DNA from: Amorphochlora amoebiformis
Lineage: Eukaryota; Cercozoa; Chlorarachniophyceae
Reading direction: 5' to 3'
Assembly: GCA_054601695.1 (NCBI GenBank)
Contig: BAAHQB010000173.1
Coordinates: forward strand, 310,001 to 374,000
Length of the DNA stretch: 64,000 bases
The notes below the pieces were generated by a model. The model did no database searches. It saw nothing but the letters and a program-made list of their open reading frames with translations, and was not told the DNA's origin. Position 1 is the first letter of the stretch. Every line of letters begins with the position of its first letter. Below are positions 1-64,000 of the stretch, piece after piece. Both the position numbers and the translations under genes were made by a program.

Positions 1-16109
<16,109 letters not shown>

Positions 16110-16170
16110 TATTTATAATTTTCCGCACTGTCTTTATGCATGTATGTGTCTATATTAATGTACGCGGGTG

Positions 16171-16201
<31 letters not shown>

Positions 16202-16854
16202 TATATCTATATATATATATATATGTGTGTGTGTATATATATATATATATATACATACATACATATACATATACATATAATATATGTGTAAACACATACA
16301 TATATATATATATATACATACATATATATATATATATTTACACAGTATTTACATATTTACATGTATGTATTTATCATGCTTCTATGCATATGTGGATGCC
16401 ACATATAATATACATATATATATATATATATATACATATATACATATACACATACACATATTATCCCATTTTGAATTAAAAATAGGCACTCCAGGACCTC
16501 GACCCCCTTCAGACGAAGAGCGCGACCGAGACAATGTAGCCAACATTGCGCATACAGACCTACATATCCCGAAAAATTAAGCTCTCAACCCCGCCAAATC
16601 CAATTGAATATTGTTTTGTTTTTCCCAGCCAATAGAGCTTATGAGCAGCACAAGGGCAAGGCCTGGATCAGAGAATGATGTGCCTGGGTTGATTCGACAT
16701 TATAGCTCTCCCTACTAAGCGTGTCTGTTCAATGGTCTTTGAACTAAATTATATTGGTGAATCAGAGACTTTCTAAGAACGTGTGAAAAACCAGGGAAGT
16801 TGTCGGAAGGCATACAGCTGATGTAGACATCCAGTAGATATTGACTTGATATGG

Positions 16855-16885
<31 letters not shown>

Positions 16886-16896
16886 GATAATATATT

Positions 16897-16956
<60 letters not shown>

Positions 16957-16989
16957 GTGTACATACATACATAAATATATACATCTTTA

Positions 16990-17060
<71 letters not shown>

Positions 17061-17080
17061 ATATATATTACGCACTATAT
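16110..17080. other. 3' flank of the ABC gene
   Basis: TA/CA repeats, then unique sequence at 16480-16860. An AG at 16487 opens a plus-strand frame containing GTPGPRPPSDEERDRD that ends at a TAA at 16580. It could be a 3' UTR, an alternative last exon or chance. No other gene seen. Confidence 0.4.
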
Positions 17081-17084
17081 GTGA

Positions 17085-18010
17085 TCTACGCTAGAGTATA
17101 AAAAACTCATACGAGCCGATCATGATGTACGTATCGTCTAGATGATACTTAGGTATCATATATAATTATATACTACATATTTACTAAATGTGCTATCTAT
17201 CAGAGTTCAGTCGGATCAGTATGTCTACTAGAATCTGTACTCTCACATTACAGCTACTAGGCCTACGGATTCTGCACTATCCATACTCAGGCAATGGGCA
17301 TATCTATTCTCTAAGTCTTACGTATCTATGTCTTCCGTGTAGGTCATAACATGTCTTACGCGTAGTTAAGATATGTCTTACGCGTAGATTATAACATGGC
17401 TTACGCGTAGATAGTATACCTACTAGATAGTCTAGTAGTACTATATATCATCTAGATTACGGAATACATACGTACGTATATCTGTCTGATAGAGGCTCTA
17501 CTCAGCGGCAAACTTACAACTAGTATACGAACCGTGTTCGTATATACGTACGTATACGTACGTATACGTACATACACTAGATCTGTACAAGATACAATGT
17601 GATACGTACGTATCCGATGCTAATGTTACCCAAGTATTAGACAGTACTACTACTACTAATACTAGTAATAGTACTAGAGTAGACTTAGTATCTGAGGCTA
17701 GTCCAACTTATGACTAGTAGTTCTTGCTAGATGATCTGATGATACTAACAATTTCTATTTGTCATGACCATCCATGTGTCATGAGTACACTGGATACATT
17801 CTAGACCTAGTCTAGCTAGTACTTACTGTAGTAGACATTACTCTAAATAAGTTACTGTTCATCTCTAGACAGCTGGTCTCAAGAGTCTAGCTAGTCCACT
17901 GGCTAGACTGGAGCTAGTCCAGAGCCTAGAGTAAGCGGATTCGCAAGCTTGATCTGTTGATATATCTAGTATATAAATCAGAGATCGATATCCACTGGGT
18001 TAATCTAGTA
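17085..18010. other. CTAG- and TACGTA-rich intergenic island 1
   Basis: Complex sequence without a convincing frame, conspicuously rich in the palindromes CTAG, ACTAGT and TACGTA. It includes three spaced copies of CTTACGCGTAG at about 17357-17410. It separates the TA-loaded ABC gene from the compact minus-strand cluster. A similar island lies at 26560-26900. Confidence 0.8.
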
Positions 18011-18230
18011 ATGTTGAAATCGATTTTATTTATTTCATGGGAATCTCATGAGTCGTGTTTATTCTAGTAATCCGTTGAAAGGCCGCGCGCTGCCTGGTGT
18101 CGTAGACTAGGCTGAGGGGACTGAAAACTCATTACACGCCCCGCATACGCAACGCTTCCAAGTTAAGGTTTCTCTAGCTTCTTGACACATTTTTTCTAAT
18201 TCTAAGGCCATCTTTCTAATGGTGAGTTAG

Positions 18231-20875
<2,645 letters not shown>

Positions 20876-20884
20876 TTGATTCGG

Positions 20885-22180
20885 TCAGGGAGAAATAGAT
20901 ATAGTCTCAGTGACCTGCGCAGGTAGAAACGACTGTGTCTTCGAGTAGACTCCCGCTTCATCTGGCTTCTGTTTTTATCACAAAAACCACCACTCTAAGC
21001 GTTTTTTTCTTTCGATTTAACGATGTAAATGAACCTTGACATCTAGATTGTTTTTGCCCTCTCTTGTCTTAGCTTGGTTAGGTGGGGGTGGGGGCAGCTT
21101 CGCTTTCTGAAAAACAGAGCAAGATGTCAAACTCCATTGTGGTATGCATACAGCTTAGAGTGTAACCTTCTCGTCATAAGCAACGGAAGATACACGCGCC
21201 CTCTCCGGAAGTGCGGGGGGGCCGGGAGTTCCAGGAAGCGAGCTGGGTGGCGAGGCCTACTCAGAGGTTAGGAATTATATATGCATATACGCATAGCCCG
21301 ATTCTAAGGAAATCCTACCGATGGAGGTCCTGGGGGACTGCTCAATGACGTAACCTTTTCGTCCATGCCCGAGAATGGTGAGGAAACCTTAAGCTGAAAC
21401 CAACACAATGCCCATTAAGTTCATGGAGTTCAATGGCAAGCACGCTCGAGACATACCACCCACCAGGATTGTACCTGTAATCGCTCCATTTTCGTAGACG
21501 ACGGGTGTTGCGACTTGGGCGGCTTGAACGGTGGAGGGCCGGGGGTGGAGGGCGTGGGTGGTCCTGGAGTTGGTGGGCCAATAACCTGTTCGAGTAACAC
21601 GTTGCTCAAAATACGCAGGTCTTCTGAGAAAATTCATGTTTCACCTCGCTTTCCAAGCGCGGCGGAGGTCCAATTGGGTCTGAGCCTCTAATACTGCTTG
21701 GCGGTGATCCCGGGGGCCCGGGTGGGGGTGGAGCGGGAGTCAAGTCATCCTAGAAGAGACCATCAAACGTGAGATTACACTCTGTTGACGGGATTTGGTC
21801 ATATCATTACTACCCCCTCTTCGTCAGTATCCATAGTCCCATCCGGTGGTGGGGGTGGAGGGTTCGAAGAAGGAGGAGAAACTACTATTCCAGGAGGTCC
21901 TGGAGGTTCGGGCGACTGAGGCACAGATTGCTTGTCGGCATCATCCGGGAGAGGAGCGGGAGAACGAACCTTCTTACGATGAGTACCATTAGGGGGAACG
22001 ATTGGGATGTGTATTGTTGTTTACCGTGGTGTCGACAGTAAGATTCTTAGTATTGGCCGAAATCGGCAGCTTGCCTTCGTTTTCTTCAAGTGCACCGTTG
22101 GTGTTGGAACGCAACAAAAGTTGAGACGGGCGCGCTAGTTTCGTCGCCGGATTGGGAGGCAACCCACGTGGCTGAGACAT
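20885..22180 (-). CDS. Proline-rich protein encoded by modular phase-0 exons
   Basis: Eight minus-strand exons, all phase 0: 22025-22180 (MSQPRGLPPNPATK), 21814-21972, 21645-21749, 21475-21585, 21319-21393, 21167-21256, 21035-21106 and 20885-20914 (VTETISISP, stop). About 265 residues. Exons 2-6 each carry a PPGPPG or PGPP core, with SPP elements in most (e.g. PEPPGPPG, APPPPGPPGSPPSS, GPPTPGPPTPSTPGPP), which suggests exon duplication. Exon 7 has LPPPPPNQAK. Such tracts are typical ligands of SH3, WW or profilin domains; with ARPC5 and a MyTH4 protein nearby an actin role is possible but unproven. Introns are short and contain no TA arrays. The acceptor of exon 4 (GAACAG) has a poor pyrimidine tract. 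An alternative is that this is the C-terminal part of the MyTH4 gene upstream. Confidence 0.72.
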
Positions 22181-22199
22181 ATTTTATACATTGATACGT

Positions 22200-22235
22200 A
22201 TATTTATATATTACATTTAGCTCTATATATATGTG

Positions 22236-22289
<54 letters not shown>

Positions 22290-22364
22290 ATGCATATTTA
22301 GATTAATTATATATATATATATGTTTACAGACATATTTTTATATATTTTATATATGACACATGT

Positions 22365-22414
<50 letters not shown>

Positions 22415-22448
22415 TGTATATATACACACACAACACACACACACACAT

Positions 22449-22510
<62 letters not shown>

Positions 22511-22520
22511 ATGTGTGTTG
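22200..22520. repeat. TA/TG repeats between the MyTH4 and proline-rich genes
   Basis: (TA)n with GTGTGT and CACACA stretches. It is either an intron of one long gene or the short intergenic spacer between two. Confidence 0.85.
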
Positions 22521-22601
22521 CAGAAGCATTAAAAGCCTTCATTCATAACTTATACATGAAAAGTACGTTTTAACACACTCATTTTCTTGAAAAACCGGTA
22601 C

Positions 22602-25675
<3,074 letters not shown>

Positions 25676-25757
25676 TTTGGATCTGTATGCAATAATGATA
25701 TCGAACCAAAAATACGGTGGTGGGATTGGTTATTGATGTTGATACGCTCAGACTGAA
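25676..25757. promoter_or_regulatory. 82-bp divergent promoter between the MyTH4 gene and ARPC5
   Basis: The two proposed start codons (25675 on minus, 25758 on plus) are 82 bp apart and point away from each other. The gap holds ATTGG at 25725-25729 (CCAAT on the minus strand) and no TA array. Transcription starts cannot be placed from the sequence. Confidence 0.6.
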
Positions 25758-26289
25758 ATGGAAGATCTCCAATCTGTGATTGACGCCTGCTCTGTGAAGA
25801 TTTCTGGGTGAAACCCTTCCAACTGCATCCTGAAATTGTAGATTGAAATCGTTGTTTTGCAGCGGTGACTACACGGGCGCTCTTCGGGAGGCAATCGAGA
25901 AACCCATCTCAACAAAAGACCAGAAAGTCAAGGTTGGACGTGAAATCCCTCTATAATCCAATGGTGACTTTTACAATTGTCTCTGCAGGAAGCAGCAGCT
26001 AAAAACATCTGTGCTTGTATGTCTGGAGTCGGAAACCCAGCCAAGTTCCTCGTGGACGCCTCGGATGACGAGTGTGATACTCTTATGAAGTATTGCTACA
26101 AAGGTCTACATCCCCATAGACATATTTCTTATTCCTCACTTGATTTGATGCGGTAACATAGGAATGGATATTTATCGCAACATTAACAAGGGCAAGGCTT
26201 GCGCAAAATTTCTCAAGTGGCACGAGGAGCTAGTAAAAAAGTGCGGCCATGGTGTGATTATGAGGGCCATGGTAGATAAGAAGTGCTGA
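25758..26289 (+). CDS. ARPC5: Actin-related protein 2/3 complex subunit 5 (p16-Arc)
   Basis: Four exons, 25758-25807, 25863-25932, 25989-26103 and 26162-26289, give 120 residues. ARPC5 is the smallest subunit of the Arp2/3 complex, which nucleates branched actin filaments in the cytoplasm. Recognition rests on the family's ordered blocks: ALREAIEKPISTKDQKVK (typical ALxxALxxPPxxTKxQxVK), then DECDTLMKYCYKGMD (typical DxLMKYxYKG), FLKWHEELVKKCGHG (typical LLxWHEK...GxG) and the terminal IMRAMVDKK. All exon phases close. It is about 30 residues shorter than animal ARPC5, all at the N-terminus, so an upstream exon could exist, although the MyTH4 start lies only 82 bp away. Introns are 55-58 nt and free of TA repeat, in sharp contrast to the flanking genes. 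Confidence 0.95.
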
Positions 26290-26468
26290 ATCGCGTAGCT
26301 ATGGTCGCTGCTCCTTCGCAGCTGGGGGACTGAGTCGTTACGATCATAACTGGATTTAAAAATCTTGAAAATATCGAATTCAACAAACTTCGATGTGCTA
26401 ATAGTGGTTTCTAGGTTTGTTGCATTGGTCTAGTTAGTCTAGTTGGTGTACATTAGTATATATTCATG

Positions 26469-26517
<49 letters not shown>

Positions 26518-27304
26518 GTATATCGTATATGATAATTTTCATTCGCGTGCATGCACATTCCAGACATTATACTTACTCTAGTTACTACTATTAGTATCTA
26601 GAGTATATAGTCTAGATTCCGACTATTACACGCTAGACACGACTCACAACTGAGACAATACTGAGTCTAGTCAGTGGCTAGTAAGATAGGTACAACTTGA
26701 TACTAGACTAGTAGAGACTAGAGAGATAATACACTTGAACATGCACTATCTAGACTATGCTAGTCTAGCTACTAGAGCTAGTCTAGTAGTACACTAGTAC
26801 TATACTACTAGTACTAGTCCAGTTAGAAGCTTTAGTCTAGAATCTAGATCTAGTATAACACTAGAGATAATACACAACTTCATATACTGGTATATAACAC
26901 GGTACATAACACCGCACCACTTCCTCCGAAAGGTATCTAGGGTATGCATGAGAACCGTACGAGAACATCGGCACAGGCAACTCTAGAGCTGAAAGTGGAA
27001 ACGATGTAGGGAAAAACCTAGATTTCGTAAATCTATATCAATGATGTCATAGTGTCTAGACACATACGTACATACGTATATATATACTATAGCTATAGTA
27101 TATATATATATATCATATAAACATACTATATATCTATATATATATGTGTATGTATGTATATATATATATATATCATGTACCACATACGTAGGACATCTAG
27201 TATTTGTGCGTATGTGTTAAATTATATGTGTATGTGTATGTGTATATATATGTGTATGTATATAAAAATATATGTATTATATGTGTGTACACACACACAT
27301 ATAC

Positions 27305-27385
<81 letters not shown>

Positions 27386-27575
27386 CATACTAGACTGTAA
27401 CTTCATCTACTGTCAGTGTAACGAACCATAGCACTATGAATACACTGAATCTACCTATGACATCTAATTAATTTTACAACATTCAATGAATGGCAACTCC
27501 CATCATTACACAACTTTGATTTATTATCTCAAGTTAACCTATAACATCGGGATCCCGCCGTGATCCCGGCGGAGT
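26290..27575. other. Intergenic region with CTAG-rich island 2
   Basis: 3' flank of ARPC5, a short (TA)n at 26473-26520, then a CTAG/ACTAGT-rich island (26560-26900) like 17085-18010, then TA/TG repeats (27065-27400) and unique sequence. No frame longer than expected by chance. Confidence 0.7.
27520..27525 (-). promoter_or_regulatory. AATAAA polyadenylation signal of the zinc-finger gene
   Basis: AATAAA on the minus strand, 51 nt beyond the proposed stop at 27576. Position and sequence fit a standard signal. Confidence 0.5.
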
Positions 27576-39885
<12,310 letters not shown>

Positions 39886-40229
39886 GGGGAAAGTGCTGTT
39901 TGGGATCACACAAGGTTAGGGTTAGGGTTAGGGTTAGGGTTAGGGTTAGGCTTAGGGTTAGGGTAGGGTTAGGGTTAGGGTTAGGGTTAGGGTTAGGATT
40001 TGGGTTAGATTTCGCCTTTCTTGGTAATTAACCCTTCTCTTCATAAGCTTAAGGCCAGGGTTAGGATTAGGGTTAGGGCTAGGGTTAGGGTTAGGGTTAG
40101 GGTTAGGGTTAGGGTTAGGGTTAGGGTTAGGGTTAGGGATAATTTCTGAGGGTTGGAAGGTTTAGGGTTAGGGTTAGAGTTAGGGTTAAGGTTAGGGTTA
40201 GGGTTAGGGTTCAGGGTAATTACTGAGGG

Positions 40230-62945
<22,716 letters not shown>

Positions 62946-62951
62946 GCAACT

Positions 62952-62957
62952 AATAAA
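62952..62957 (+). promoter_or_regulatory. AATAAA polyadenylation signal of the GRK-like gene
   Basis: AATAAA begins 7 nt after the TAA at 62943-62945. Very close to the stop, so the 3' UTR may be only tens of bases long. Confidence 0.5.
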
Positions 62958-62958
62958 G

Positions 62959-63040
<82 letters not shown>

Positions 63041-63131
63041 ATATAAATAAATGAATAATATATAATATTGTATTAAGATATTTATATATTTATATATATA
63101 TATATATAAATATTGTATTAAGATATTTATA

Positions 63132-63184
<53 letters not shown>

Positions 63185-63396
63185 TTATGCATGTATGTAG
63201 GTAGGTAATTTCTGCGTGGGTATATTATATTTATATATAAATATATATACATAATATTATACATACATAAATATATTTATGTATATTAATAGTACATATA
63301 TACACCCAAACCCTCACCCAATCGATATATTGTGTCTCGTTGAAGGAAGCACTTTGCTAATATATATATATATATATGAAAATATAGACATATATG

Positions 63397-63446
<50 letters not shown>

Positions 63447-63490
63447 TAAAAATAATGCATATATATATAGACATATGTGTCTATGTAATA

Positions 63491-63538
<48 letters not shown>

Positions 63539-63606
63539 CATATATATATACATATATATACAGTGGTGTGTGTGTGTGTGTGTGTGTATGTGTGTCTACG
63601 TAATAT

Positions 63607-63648
<42 letters not shown>

Positions 63649-64000
63649 ATGTATATATGAACAGAAAAGCCTTGCTTCAACAAGAAGAGACAAAGTCATC
63701 ATTCTCCTCCAACCTCAACCCCTATACATATATATATATATATATGCATAATCTTCAATCTTAATATCTTTACATGTTTATACATTTGAATCTCGAGCGG
63801 TCTCTGGATATATGACACAAAAACACACATCACACACATACACACACACACATATGCACAAACCTTTCAACGGCCGAAATTTTCTTACCCCATCTTTTCT
63901 AGAAGTTTCTCAGATGTTTCACAAGAATTCCTCTCTCTCTTTCTACTTTCTTCCCGAAGTTTCCGAGATATTTCACCGAAAATTCCTCTCTTTCTTCTCT
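62958..64000. other. Right-hand flank
   Basis: TA and TG repeats, a duplicated ATTGTATTAAGATATTTATA segment (63066-63140), and complex sequence from 63760. The end has repeated TTCCCGAAGTTT/TTCTAGAAGTTT and GATGTTTCACAAGAATTCCT/GATATTTCACCGAAAATTCC pieces. CTTCCCGAAGTTTC also occurs at 9177-9190 and a relative at about 59630, so this is a dispersed family. Confidence 0.5.
63318..63356 (-). CDS. Possible isolated exon of a minus-strand gene
   Basis: ATATTAG acceptor, 39 nt in phase 0 encoding QSASFNETQYIDW, and a consensus donor GTGAGG. If real, a gene converges on the GRK-like gene from beyond the right edge. A second candidate segment lies at 63660-63720, where both strands are open. No family recognised. 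Confidence 0.3.

Overview
This is a stretch of nuclear DNA from a eukaryote, probably a unicellular relative of animals or another flagellate or amoeboid protist. Genes are built from very short exons (mostly 34-120 nt) with canonical GT..AG junctions. The introns are dominated by (TA)n microsatellite, pyrimidine-rich minisatellite and internal tracts of the telomeric hexamer CCCTAA/TTAGGG. The gene content (RGS-kinase of GRK type, Arp2/3 subunit ARPC5, MyTH4 protein, C2H2 zinc-finger protein, ABCB transporter) suggests an opisthokont-like or holozoan lineage, but no species can be named from the sequence alone. The many long open frames made of Tyr-Ile repeats are only translated TA repeat and are not reported as genes.

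Layout: (1) 355-16109, plus strand: the C-terminal 433 codons of an ABCB-type ABC transporter in 24 exons whose phases all close; its start lies left of the window. (2) 16110-18230: intergenic, with a CTAG-rich island. (3) 18231-25675, minus strand: a compact, intron-poor cluster of three genes (from low to high coordinates: a small charged protein, a proline-rich protein, a MyTH4-domain protein). (4) 25758-26289, plus strand: ARPC5, divergent from the MyTH4 gene across 82 bp. (5) 26290-27575: a second CTAG-rich island. (6) 27576 to about 39900 or further, minus strand: a C2H2 zinc-finger gene with five fingers, each split by an intron. (7) 41373-62945, plus strand: a G-protein-coupled-receptor-kinase-like protein (RGS domain, linker, AGC kinase, C-terminal CaaX box) in about 33 exons. 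(8) 62946-64000: intergenic, possibly with the tail of a minus-strand gene.

The most striking pattern is one of architecture. At least 20 exons have partial copies of themselves ('half-exon echoes') embedded in the adjoining intron. Copies of the 5' half (with the acceptor AG) lie only upstream, and copies of the 3' half (with the donor GT) lie only downstream, so one intact exon always remains. Telomeric and CT-rich tracts inside introns are also strongly oriented, with CCCTAA and CT on the sense strand of whichever gene they lie in. ARPC5, the MyTH4 protein and the proline-rich protein may form a small actin-linked neighbourhood; this is inference from family knowledge.
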